A program made the position numbers and the translations under genes. 64,000 nucleotides of DNA from Glandiceps talaboti (lineage: Eukaryota > Hemichordata > Enteropneusta > Spengelidae), in the NCBI RefSeq assembly GCF_964340395.1, contig NC_135549.1, forward strand, positions 30,920,832-30,984,831, written 5' to 3'. Positions 29,401 to 43,700 of this stretch are shown one piece after another. Each line of letters opens with the position of its first letter. Positions within the stretch are counted from its first letter, which is position 1. The notes beneath the pieces were generated by a model. It made no database searches and was not told where the DNA came from. It saw only the letters and a list, made by a program, of their open reading frames with translations.

Positions 29401-32400
29401 GTAAACAACTAACTTTGTTCTATTGCAGTGTATGGTGGGAATAGAATAGAATAAATTGATAGTAGAGTGGTGATTGTTCAACATATATTAAAATTGAATA
29501 ATCCTTCTCCTAAGTAACATTTGTAAACAACTAACTTTGTTCTATTGCAATGTATGATGGTAATAGAATAGAATATTTGATGATAGAATAGTGATTATTC
29601 TACCTATATTAAAATGGAATAATCCTTCTCCTTAGTAACATTTGTAAACAACTAACTTTGTTCTATTGCAATGTATGATGGTAATAGAATAGAATAATTT
29701 GATGATAGAATGGTGATTATTCTACCTATATTAAAATGAAATAATCCTTTTCCTTAGTAACATTTGTAAACAACTAACTTTGCTCTATTGCAATGTATGA
29801 TGGGAATAGAATAGAATAATTTGATGATAGAATGGTGATTATTCTACCTATATTAAATGGAATAATCCTTCTCAATAGTAACATTTGTAAACAACTAACT
29901 TTGTTCTATTGCAATGTATGATAGGAATAGAATAGAGTAATTTGATGATAGAATGGTGATTATTCTACCTATATTAAAATGGAATAATCCTCCTTAGTAA
30001 CATTTGTAAACAACTAACTTTGTTCTATTGCAGTGTATGATGGGAATATAATCGAATAATTTGATAGCTGAATGGTGTTTATTCTACCTATATTAAAATG
30101 GAATGAATAATCCTTCTCCTTAGTAACATTTGTAAACAACTAACTTTGTTCTATTGCAATGTATGATGGGAATAGAATAGAATAATTTGATAGTACAGTA
30201 GTGATTGTTCAACATATATTAAAATGGAATAATCCTTCTCCTTAGTAACATTTGTAAACAACTAACTTTGTTCTATTGCAGTGTATGGTGGGAATAGAAT
30301 AGAATAATTTGATAGTAGAGTGGTGATTGTTCAACATATATTAAAATGGAATAATCCTTCTCCTTAGTAACATTTGTAAACAACTAACTTTGTTCTATTG
30401 CAATGTATAGTAGTAATAGCATAGAATAATTTGATAGTAGAGTGGTGATTATTCTACCTATATTAAAATGGAATAATTCTTCTCCTTAGTAACATTTGTA
30501 AACAACTAACTTTGTTCTATTGCAGTGTATGATGGGAATAGAATAGAATAATTTGATGATAGAATGGTGATTATTCTACCTATATTAAAATGGAATAATC
30601 CTTCTCCTTAGTAACATTTATAAACAACTTACTTTGTTCTATTGCAATGTATGATGGTAATAGCATAGAATAATTTGATAGTAGAGTAGTGATTATTTTA
30701 CCTATATTAAAATGGAATAATTCTTCTCCTTAGTAACATTTGTAAACATCTAACTTTGTTCTATTGCAATGTATGATGGGAATAGAATAGAATAATTTGA
30801 TAGTACAGTAGTGATTGTTCAACATATATTAAAATGGAATAATCCTTCTCCTTAGTAACATTTGTGAACAACTAACTTTGTTCTATTGCAATGTATGATG
30901 GTAATAGAATAGAATAATTTGATGATAGAATGGTGATTATTCTACCTATATTAAAATGGAATAATCCTTCTCCTTAGTAACATTTGTAAACAACTAACTT
31001 TGTTCTATTGCAGTGTATGGTGGGAATAGAATAGAATAATTTGATGATATAATGGTGATTATTCTACCTATATTAAAATGGAATAATCCTTCTCCTTAGT
31101 AACATTTGTAAACAACTAACTTTGTTCTATTGCAGTGTATGATGGGAATAGAATAGAATAATTTGATGATAGAATGGTGATTATTCTACCTATATTTAAA
31201 TGGAATAATCCTTCTCCTTAGTAACATTTGTAAACAACTAACTTTGTTCTATTGCAGTGTATGGTGGGAATAGAATAGAGTAATTTGATGATAGAATGGT
31301 GATTATTCTACCTATATTAAAATGGAATAATCCTTCTCCTTAGTAATGTTTGTAAACAACTAACTTTGTTCTATTGCAGTGTATGGTGGGAATAGAATAG
31401 AATAATTTGATAGTAGAGTGGTGATTGTTCAACATATATTAAAATGGAATAATCCTTCTCCTTAGTAACATTTGTAAACAACTAACTTTGTTCTATTGCA
31501 ATGTATGGTAGTAATAGCATAGAATAATTTGATAGTAGAGTGGTGATTATTCTACCTATATTAAAATGGAATAATTCTTCTCCTTAGTAACATTTGTAAA
31601 CAACTAACTTTGCTCTATTGCAATGTATGATGGGAATTGAATAGAATAATTTGATGATAGAATGGTGATTATTCTACCTATATTAAAATGGAATAATCCT
31701 TCTCAATAGTAACATTTGTAAACAACTAACTTTGTTCTATTGCAATGTATGATAGGAATAGAATAGAGTAATTTGATGATAGAATGGTGATTATTCTACC
31801 TATATTAAAATGGAATAATCCTCCTTAGTAACATTTGTAAACAACTAACTTTGTTCTATTGCAGTGTATGATGGGAATATAATCGAATAATTTGATAGCT
31901 GAATGGTGTTTATTCTACCTATATTAAAATGGAATGAATAATCCTTCTCCTTAGTAACATTTGTAAACAACTAACTTTGTTCTATTGCAATGTATGATGG
32001 GAATAGAATAGAATAATTTGATAGTACAGTAGTGATTGTTCAACATATATTAAAATGGAATAATCCTTCTCCTTAGTAACATTTGTAAACAACTAACTTT
32101 GTTCTATTGCAGTGTATGGTGGGAATAGAATAGAATAATTTGATAGTAGAGTGGTGATTGTTCAACATATATTAAAATGGAATAATCCTTCTCCTTAGTA
32201 ACATTTGTAAACAACTAACTTTGTTCTATTGAAGTGTATGATTTGAATATAATAGAATAATTTGATAGTAGAGTGGTGATTGATCAACCTATATTAAAAT
32301 GGAATAATCCTTCTCCTTAGTAACATTTGTAAACAACTAACTTTGTTCTATTGCAATGTATGATGGGAATAGAATAGAATATTTGATAGTATAGTGGTGA

Positions 32401-34700
32401 TTGTTCAACATATATTAAAATGGAATAATCCTTCTCCTTAGTAACATTTGTAAACAACTAACTTTGTTCTTATGCAGTGTATGGTGGGAATAGAATAGAA
32501 TAATTTGATAGTTGAATGGTGGTTATTCTACCTATATTAAAATGGAATGAATAATCCTTCTCCTTAGTAACATTTGTAAACAACAAACTTTGTTCTATTG
32601 CAGTGTATGATGGGAATAGAATAGAAAAATTTGATAGTTGAATGGTGGTTATTCTACCTATATTAAAATGGAATGAATAATCCTTCTCCTTAGTAACATT
32701 TGTAAACAAATAACTTTGTTCTATTGCAGTGTATGAGGGGAATAGAATAGAATAATTTGATGATAGAATGGTGATTATTCTACCTATATTAAAATGGAAT
32801 AATTCTTCTCCTTAGTAACATTTGTAAACAACTAACTTTGTTCTATTGCAATGTATGATGGGAATAGAATAGAATAATTTGATGATAGAATGGTAATTAT
32901 TCTACCTATATTAAAATGGAGTAACCCTTCTCCTTAGTAATATTTGTAAACAACTAACTTTGTTCTATTGCAGTGTATGGTGGGAATAGAATAGAATAAT
33001 TTGATAGTAGAGTGGTGATTGTTCAACATATATTAAAATTGAATAATCCTTCTCCTTAGTAACATTTGTAAACAACTAACTTTGTTCTATTGCAATGTTT
33101 GATGGTAATAGAATAGAATATTTGATGATAGAATGGTGATTATTCTACCTATATTAAAATGAAATAATCCTTTTCCTTAGTAACATTTGTAAACAACTAA
33201 CTTTGTTCTATTGCAGTGTATGGTGGGAATAGAATAGAGTAATTTGATGATAGAATGGTGATTATTCTACCTATATTAAAATGGAATAATCCTTCTCCTT
33301 AGTAACATTTGTAAACAACTAACTTTGTTCAATTGCAATGTATGATGGTAATAGAATAGAATAATTTGATGATAGAATGGTGATTATTCTACCTATATTA
33401 AAATGAAATAATCCTTTTCCTTAGTAACATTTGTAAACAACTTACTTTGTTCTATTGCAATGTATGATGGTAATAGCATAGAATAATTTGATAGTAGAGT
33501 GGTGATTATTCTACCTATATTAAAATGGAATAATCCTTCTCCTTAGTAACATTTGTAAACAACTAACTTTGTTCTATTGCAATGTATGATGGGAATAGAA
33601 TAGAATATTTGATAGTACAGTGGTGATTGTTCAACATATATTAAAATGGAATAAATCTTCTCCTTAGTAACATTTGTAAACAACTAACTTTGTTCTTATG
33701 CAGTGTATGGTGGGAATAGAATAGAATAATTTGATAGTTGAATGGTGGTTATTCTACCTATATTAAAATGGAATGAATAATCCTTCTCCTTAGTAACATT
33801 TGTAAACAACTAACTTTGTTCTATTGCAGTGTATGGTGGGAATAGAATAGAATAATTTGATAGTAGAGTGGTGATTGTTCAACATATATTAAAATGGAAT
33901 AATCCTTCTCCTTAGTAACATTTGGAAACAACTCACTTTGTTCTATTGCAATGTATGATGGTAATAGCATAGAATAATTTGATAGTAGAGTGGTGATTAT
34001 TCTACCTATATTAAAATGGAATAATTCTTCTCCTTAGTAACATTTGTAAACAACTAACTTTGTTCTATTGCAGTGTATGGTGGGAATAGAATAGAGTAAT
34101 TTGATAATAGAATGGTGATTATTCTACCTATATTAAAATGGAATAATCCTTCTCCTTAGTAACATTTGTAAACAACTAACTTTGTTCTATTGCAATGTAT
34201 GATGGGAATAGAATAGAATATTTGATAGTACAGTGGTGATTATTCAACATATATTAAAATGGAATAATCCTTCTCCTTAGTAACATTTGTAAACAACTAA
34301 CTTTGTTCTTATGCAGTGTATGGTGGGAATAGAATAGAATAATTTGATAGTTGAATGGTGGTTATTCTACCTATATTAAAATTTAATGAATAATTCTTCT
34401 CCTTAGTAACATTTGTAAACAACTAACTTTGTTCTATTGCAATGTATGGTGGGAATAGAATAGAATAATTTGATAGTAGAGTGGTGATTATTCTACCTAT
34501 ATTAAAATGGAATAATCCTTCTCCTTAGTAACATTTGTAAACAACTAACTTTGTTCTATTGCAGTGTATGATGGTAATAGAATAGAATAATTTGATGATA
34601 GAATGGTGATTATTCTACCTATATTAAAATGAAATAATCCTTTTCGTTAGTAACATTTGTAAACAACTAACTTTGCTCTATTGCAATGTATGATGGGAAT
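14417..34700. repeat. Satellite domain C: HORs of 27 to 39 monomers
   Basis: A rare tract of two or more 126-bp monomers after TTCTTATGCAG recurs at 15596, 19875, 23182, 27704 and 32470, that is at 4279, 3307, 4522 and 4766 bp. A second private marker, TAATCGAATAATTTGATAGC, recurs at about 17824, 19411, 22596, 25531, 27118, 30053 and 31884. Two forms are visible: copies at 15.6, 23.2 and 27.7 kb pass through TTAGTAAAATTTG, while those at 19.9 and 32.5 kb pass through GGAATAAATCTTCTCC. The copies at 27.7 and 32.5 kb share the private ATGAGGGG change. Length differences are close to whole monomers. Confidence 0.85.
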
Positions 34701-37700
34701 AGAATAGAATAATTTGATGATAGAATGGTGATTATTCTACCTATATTAAAATGGAATAATCCTTCTCCTTAGTAACATTTGTAAACAACTAACTTTGTTC
34801 TATTGCAATGTATGATGGTAATAGCATAGAATAATTTGATAGTAGAGTGGTGATTATTCTACCTGTATTAAAATGGAATAATTCTTCTCCTTAGTAACAT
34901 TTGTAAACAACTAACTTTGTTCTATTGCAATGTATGATGGTAATAGAATAGAATAAATTGATGATAGAATGGTGATTATTCTACCTATATTAAAATGAAA
35001 TAATCCTTTTCCTTAGTAACATTTGTAAACAACTAACTTTGCTCTATTGCAATGTATGATGGGAATAGAATAGAATAATTTGATGATAGAATGATGATTA
35101 TTCTACCTATATTAAAATGGAATAATCCTTCTCCTTAGTAACATTTGTAAACAACTTACTTTGTTCTATTGCAATGTATGATGGTAATAGCATAGAATAA
35201 TTTGATGATAGAATGGTGATTATTCTACCTATATTAAAATGGAATAATTCTTCTCCTTAGTAACATTTGTAAACAACTAACTTTGTTCTATTGCAATGTA
35301 TGATGGTAACAGAATAGAATAATTTGATGATAGAATGGTGATTATTCTACCTATATTAAAATGGAATAATCCTTCTCCTTAGTAACATTTGTAATCAACT
35401 AACTTTGTTCTATTGCAATGTATGGTGGGAATAGAATAGAATAATTTGATAGTAGAGTGGTGATTATTCTACCTATATTAAAATGCAATAATTCTTCTCC
35501 TTAGTAACATTTGTAAACAACTAACTTTGTTCTATAGCAGTGTATGATGGGAATAGAATAGAATAATTTGATGATATAATGGTGATTATTCTACCTATAT
35601 TAAAATGAAATAATCCTTTTCATTAGTAACATTTGTAAACAACAAACTTTCTTCTATTGCAGTGTATGGTGGGAATAGAATAGAATAATTTGATAGTAGA
35701 GTGGTGATTGTTCAACATATATTAAAATGGAATAATCCTTCTCCTTAGTAACATTTGTAAACAACTAACTTTGTTCTATTGCAGTGTATGATGGGAATAT
35801 AATAGAATAATTTGATAGTAGAGTGGTGATTGATTAACCTATATTAAAATGGAATAATCCTTCTCCTTAGTAACATTTGTAAACAACTAACTTTGTTCTA
35901 TTGCAATGTATGATGGTAATAGCATAGAATAATTTGATAGTAGAGTGGTGATTATTCTACCTATATTAAAATGGAATAATCCTTCTCCTTAGTAACATTT
36001 GTAAACAACTAACTTTGTTCTATTGCAATGTATGATGGGAATAGAATAGAATATTTGATAGTAGAGTGGTGATTGTTCAACATATATTAAAATGGAATAA
36101 TCCTTCTCCTTAGTAACATTTGTAAACAACTAACGTTGTTCTTATGCAGTGTATGGTGGGAATAGAATAGAATAATTTGATAGTTGAATGGTGGTTATTC
36201 TACCTATATTAAAATGGAATGAATAATCCTTCTCCTTAGTAACATTTGTAAACAACTAACTTTGTTCTATTGCAGTGTATGGTGGGAATAGAATAGAATA
36301 ATTTGATAGTAGAGTGGTGATTGTTCAACATATATTAAAATGGAATAATCCTTCTCCTTAGTAACATTTGTAAACAACTAACTTTGTTCTATTGCAGTGT
36401 ATGATGGGAATAGAATAGAATAATTTGATGATAGAATGGTGATTATTCTACCTATATTAAAATGAAATAATCCTTTTCCTTAGTAACATTTATAAACAAC
36501 TTACTTTGTTCTATTGCAGTGTATGGTGGTAATAGCATAGAATAATTTGATAGTAGAGTGGTGATTATTCTACCTATATTAAAATGGAATAATTCTTCTC
36601 CTTAGTAACATTTGTAAACAACTAACTTTGTTCTATTGCAGTGTATGGTGGGAATAGAATAGAATAATTTGATAGTAGAGTGGTGATTGTTCAACATATA
36701 TTAAAATGGAATAATCCTTCTCCTTAGTAACATTTGTAAACAACTAACTTTGTTCTATTGCAGTGTATGATGGGAATAGAATAGAATAATTTGATGATAG
36801 AATGGTGATTATTCTACCTATATTAAAATGAAATAATCCTTTTCCTTAGTAACATTTGTAAACAACTAACTTTGCTCTATTGCAATGTATGATGGGAATA
36901 GAATAGAATAATTTGATGATAGAATGGTGATTATTCTACCTATATTAAAATGGAATAATCCTTCTCCTTAGTAACATTTGTAAACAACTTACTTTGTTCT
37001 ATTGCAATGTATGATGGTAATAGCATAGAATAATTTGATAGTAGAGTGGTGATTATTCTACCTATATTAAAATGGAATAATCCTTCTCCTTAGTAACATT
37101 TGTAAACAACTAACTTTGTTCTATTGCAATGTATGATGGTAATAGCATAGAATAATTTGATAGTAGAGTGGTGATTATTCTACCTATATTAAAATGGAAT
37201 AATTCTTCTCCTTAGTAACATTTGTAAACAACTAACTTTGTTCTATTGCAATGTATGATGGTAATAGAATAGAATAATTTGATGATAGAATGGTGATTAT
37301 TCTACCTATATTAAAATGAAATAATCCTTTTCCTTAGTAACATTTGTAAACAACTAACTTTGCTCTATTGCAATGTATGATGGGAATAGAATAGAATAAT
37401 TTGATGATAGAATGGTGATTATTCTACCTATATTAAAATGGAATAATCCTTCTCCTTAGTAACATTTGTAAACAACTTACTTTGTTCTATTGCAATGTAT
37501 GATGGTAATAGCATAGAATAATTTGATAGTAGAGTGGTGATTATTCTACCTATATTAAAATGGAATAATTCTTCTCCTTAGTAACATTTGTAAACAACTA
37601 ACTTTGTTCTATTGCAATGTATGATGGTAATAGAATAGAATAATTTGATGATAGAATGGTGATTATTCTACCTATATTAAAATGAAATAATCCTTTTCCT

Positions 37701-40700
37701 TAGTAACATTTGTAAACAACTAACTTTGTTCTATTGCAGTGTATGATGGTAATAGAATAGAATAATTTGATGATAGAATGGTGATTATTCTACCTATATT
37801 AAAATGGAATAATCCTTCTCCTTAGTAACATTTGTAATCAACTAACTTTGTTCTATTGCAATGTATGGTGGGAATAGAATTGAATAATTTGATAGTAGAG
37901 TGGTGATTATTCTACCTATATTAAAATGCAATAATTCTTCTCCTTAGTAACATTTGTAAACAACTAACTTTGTTCTATAGCAGTGTATGATGGGAATAGA
38001 ATAGAATAATTTGATGATATAATGGTGATTATTCTACCTATATTAAAATGAAATAATCCTTTTCATTAGTAACATTTGTAAACAACAAACTTTCTTCTAT
38101 TGCAGTGTATGGTGGGAATAGAATAGAATAATTTGATAGTAGAGTGGTGATTGTTCAACATATATTAAAATGGAATAATCCTTCTCCTTAGTAACATTTG
38201 TAAACAACTAACTTTGTTCTATTGCAGTGTATGATGGGAATATAATAGAATAATTTGATAGTAGAGTGGTGATTGATTAACCTATATTAAAATGGAATAA
38301 TCCTTCTCCTTAGTAACATTTGTAAACAACTAACTTTGTTCTATTGCAATGTATGATGGTAATAGCATAGAATAATTTGATAGTAGAGTGGTGATTATTC
38401 TACCTATATTAAAATGGAATAATCCTTCTCCTTAGTAACATTTGTAAACAACTAACTTTGTTCTATTGCAATGTATGATGGGAATAGAATAGAATATTTG
38501 ATAGTACAGTGGTGATTGTTCAACATATATTAAAATGGAATAATCCTTCTCCTTAGTAACATTTGTAAACAACTAACTTTGTTCTTATGCAGTGTATGGT
38601 GGGAATAGAATAGAATAATTTGATAGTTGAATGGTGGTTATTCTACCTATATTAAAATGGAATGAATAATCCTTCTCCTTAGTAACATTTGTAAACAACT
38701 AACTTTGTTCTATTGCAGTGTATGGTGGGAATAGAATAGAATAATTTGATAGCAGAGTGGTGATTGTTCAACATATATTAAAATGGAATAATCCTTCTCC
38801 TTAGTAACATTTGTAAACAACTAACTTTGTTCTATTGCAGTGTATGATGGGAATAGAATAGAATAATTTGATGATAGAATGGTGATTATTCTACCTATAT
38901 TAAAATGGAATAATCCTTCACCTTAGTAACATTTGTAAACAACTCACTTTGTTCTATTGCAATGTATGATGGTAATAGCATAGAATAATTTGATAGTAGA
39001 ATGGTGATTATTCTACCTATATTAAAATGAAATAATCCTTTTCCTTAGTAACATTTGTAAACAACTAACTTTGCTCTATTGCAATGTATGATGGGAATAG
39101 AATAGAATAATTTGATGATAGAATGGTGATTATTCTACCTATATTAAAATGGAATAATCCTTCTCCTTAGTAACATTTGTAAACAACTTACTTTGTTCTA
39201 TTGCAATGTATGATGGTAATAGCATAGAATAATTTGATAGTAGAGTGGTGATTATTCTACCTATATTAAAATGGAATAATCCTTCTCCTTAGTAACATTT
39301 GTAAACAACTAACTTTGTTCTATTGCAATGTATGATGGTAATTGCATAGAATAATTTGATAGTAGAGTGGTGATTATTCTACCTATATTAAAATGGAATA
39401 ATTCTTCTCCTTAGTAACATTTGTAAACAACTAACTTTGTTCTATTGCAATGTATGATGGTAATAGAATAGAATAATTTGATGATAGAATGGTGATTATT
39501 CTACCTATATTAAAATGAAATAATCATTTTCCTTAGTAACATTTGTAAACAACTAACTTTGTTCTATTGCAATGTATGATGGTAATAGCATAGAATAATT
39601 TGATAGTAGAGTGGTGATTATTCTACCTATATTAAAATGGAATAAATCTTCTCCTTAGTAACATTTGTAAACAACTAACTTTGTTCTATTGCAATGTATG
39701 ATGGTAATAGAATAGAATAATTTGATGATAGAATGGTGATTATTCTACCTATATTAAAATGAAATAATCCTTTTCCTTAGTAACATTTGTAAACAACTAA
39801 CTTTGCTCTATTGCAATGTATGATGGGAATAGAATAGAATAATTTGATGATAGAATGGTGATTATTCTACCTATATTAAAATGGAATAATCCTTCTCCTT
39901 AGTAACATTTGTAAACAACTTACTTTGTTCTATTGCAATGTATGATGGTAATAGCATAGAATAATTTGATAGTAGAGTGGTGATTATTCTACCTATATTA
40001 AAATGGAATAATTCTTCTCCTTAGTAACATTTGTAAACAACTAACTTTGTTCTATTGCAATGTATGATGGTAATAGAATAGAATAATTTGATGATAGAAT
40101 GGTGATTATTCTACCTATATTAAAATGAAATAACCCTTTTCCTTAGTAACATTTGTAAACAACTAACTTTGTTCTATTGCAGTGTATGATGGGAATAGAA
40201 TAGAATAATTTGATGATATAATGGTGATTATTCTACCTATATTAAAATGAAATAATCCTTTTCCTTAGTAACATTTGTAAACAACTAACTTTGTTCTATT
40301 GCAGTGTTTGGTGGGAATAGAATAGAATAATTTGATAGTAGAGTGGTGATTGTTCAACATATATTAAAATGGAATAATCCTTCTCCTTAGTAACATTTGT
40401 AAACAACTAACTTTGTTCTTATGCAGTGTATGGTGGGAATAGAATAGAATAATTTGATAGTTGAATGGTGGTTATTCTACCTATATTAAAATGGAATGAA
40501 TAATCCTTTTCCTTAGTAACATTTGTAAACAACTAACTTTGTTCTATTGCAGTGTAAGGTGGGAATAGAATAGAATAATTTGATAGTAGAGTGGTGATTG
40601 TTCAACATATATTAAAATGGAATAATCCTTCTCCTTAGTAACATTTGTAAACAACTAACTTTGTTCTATTGCAGTGTATGATGGGAATAGAATAGAATAA

Positions 40701-43700
40701 TTTGATGATAGAATGGTGATTATTCTACCTATATTAAAATGGAATAATCCTTCACCTTAGTAACATTTGTAAACAACTCACTTTGTTCTATTGCAATGTA
40801 TGATGGTAATAGCATAGAATAATTTGATAGTAGAATGGTGATTATTCTACCTATATTAAAATGAAATAATCCTTTCCTTAGTAACATTTGTAAACAACTA
40901 ACTTTGCTCTATTGCAATGTATGATGGGAATAGAATAGAATAATTTGATGATAGAATGGTGATTATTCTACCTATATTAAAATGGAATAATCCTTCTCCT
41001 TAGTAACATTTGTAAACAACTTACTTTGTTCTATTGCAATGTATGATGGTAATAGCATAGAATAATTTGATAGTAGAGTGGTGATTATTCTACCTATATT
41101 AAAATGGAATAATCCTTCTCCTTAGTAACATTTGTAAACAACTAACTTTGTTCTATTGCAATGTATGATGGTAATAGCATAGAATAATTTGATAGTAGAG
41201 TGGTGATTATTCTACCTATATTAAAATGGAATAATTCTTCTCCTTAGTAACATTTGTAAACAACTAACTTTGTTCTATTGCAATGTATGATGGTAATAGA
41301 ATAGAATAATTTGATGATAGAATGGTGATTATTCTACCTATATTAAAATGAAATAATCCTTTTCCTTAGTAACATTTGTAAACAACTAACTTTGCTCTAT
41401 TGCAATGTATGATGGGAATAGAATAGAATAATTTGATGATAGAATGGTGATTATTCTACCTATATTAAAATGGAATAATCCTTCTCCTTAGTAACATTTG
41501 TAAACAACTTACTTTGTTCTATTGCAATGTATGATGGTAATAGCATAGAATAATTTGATAGTAGAGTGGTGATTATTCTACCTATATTAAAATGGAATAA
41601 TTCTTCTCCTTAGTAACATTTGTAAACAACTAACTTTGTTCTATTGCAATGTATGATGGTAATAGAATAGAATAATTTGATGATAGAATGGTGATTATTC
41701 TACCTATATTAAAATGAAATAATCCTTTTCCTTAGTAACATTTGTAAACAACTAACTTTGTTCTATTGCAGTGTATGATGGGAATAGAATAGAATAATTT
41801 GATGATATAATGGTGATTATTCTACCTATATTAAAATGAAATAATCCTTTTCCTTAGTAACATTTGTAAACAACTAACTTTGTTCTATTGCAGTGTTTGG
41901 TGGGAATAGAATAGAATAATTTGATAGTAGAGTGGTGATTGTTCAACATATATTAAATTGGAATAATCCTTCTCCTTAGTAACATTTGTAAACAACTAAC
42001 TTTGTTCTATTGCAGTGTATGATGGGAATATAATAGAATAATTTGATAGTAGAGTGGTGATTGATTAACCTATATTAAAATGGAATAATCCTTCTCCTTA
42101 GTAACATTTGTAAACAACTAACTTTGTTCTATTGCAATGTATGATGGTAATAGCATAGAATAATTTGATAGTAGAGTGGTGATTATTCTACCTATATTAA
42201 AATGGAATAATCCTTCTCCTTAGTAACATTTGTAAACAACTAACTTTGTTCTATTGCAATGTATGATGGGAATAGAATAGAATATTTGATAGTACAGTGG
42301 TGATTGTTCAACATATATTAAAATGGAATAATCCTTCTCCTTAGTAACATTTGTAAACAACTAACTTTGTTCTTATGCAGTGTATGGTGGGAATAGAATA
42401 GAATAATTTGATAGTTGAATGGTGGTTATTCTACCTATATTAAAATGGAATGAATAATCCTTCTCCTTAGTAACATTTGTAAACAACTAACTTTGTTCTA
42501 TTGCAGTGTATGGTGGGAATAGAATAGAATAATTTGATAGTAGAGTGGTGATTGTTCAACATATATTAAAATGGAATAATCCTTCTCCTTAGTAACATTT
42601 GTAAACAACTAACTTTGTTCTATTGCATTGTATGATGGGAATAGAATAGAATAATTTGATGATAGAATGGTGATTATTCTACCTATATTAAAATGGAATA
42701 ATCCTTCTCCTTAGTAATATTTGTAAACAACTAACTTTTTTCTATTGTAGTGTATGGTGGGAATAGAATAGAATAATTTGATAGTAGAGTGGTGATTGTT
42801 CAACATATATTAAAATGGAATAATCCTTCTCCTTAGTAACATTTGTAAACAACTCACTTTGTTCTATTGCAATGTATGATGGGAATAGAATAGAATAATT
42901 TGATGATAGAATGGTGATTATTCTACCTATATTAAAATGGAATAATACTTCTCCTTAGTAACATTTGTAAACAACTTACTTTGTTCTATTGCAATGTATG
43001 ATGGTAATAGCATAGAATAATTTGATGATAGAGTGGTGATTATTCTACCTATATTAAAATGGAATAATTCTTCTCCTTAGTAACATTTGTAAACAACTAA
43101 CTTTGTTCTATTGCAATGTATGATGGTAATAGAATAGAATAATTTGATGATAGAATGGTGATTATTCTACCTATATTAAAATGAAATAATCCTTTTCCTT
43201 AGTAACATTTGTAAACAACTAACTTTGCTCTATTGCAATGTATGATGGGAATAGCATAGAATAATTTGATGATAGAATGGTGATTATTCTACCTATATTA
43301 AAATGGAATAATCCTTCTCCTTAGTAACATTTGTAATCAACTAACTTTGTTCTATTTCAATGTATGGTGGGAATAGAATAGAATAATTTGATAGTAGAGT
43401 GGTGATTATTCTACCTATATTAAAATGGAATAATCCTTCTCCTTAGTAACATTTGTAAACAACTAACTTTGTTCTATTGCAATGTATGATGGGAATAGAA
43501 TAGAATATTTGATAGTACAGTGGTGATTGTTCAATATATATTAAAATGGAATAATCCTTCTCCTTAGTAACATTTGTAAACAACTAACTTTGTTCTTATG
43601 CAGTGTATGGTGGGAATAGAATAGAATAATTTGATAGTTGAATGGTGGTTATTCTACCTATATTAAAATGGAATGAATAATCCTTCTCCTTAGTAACATT

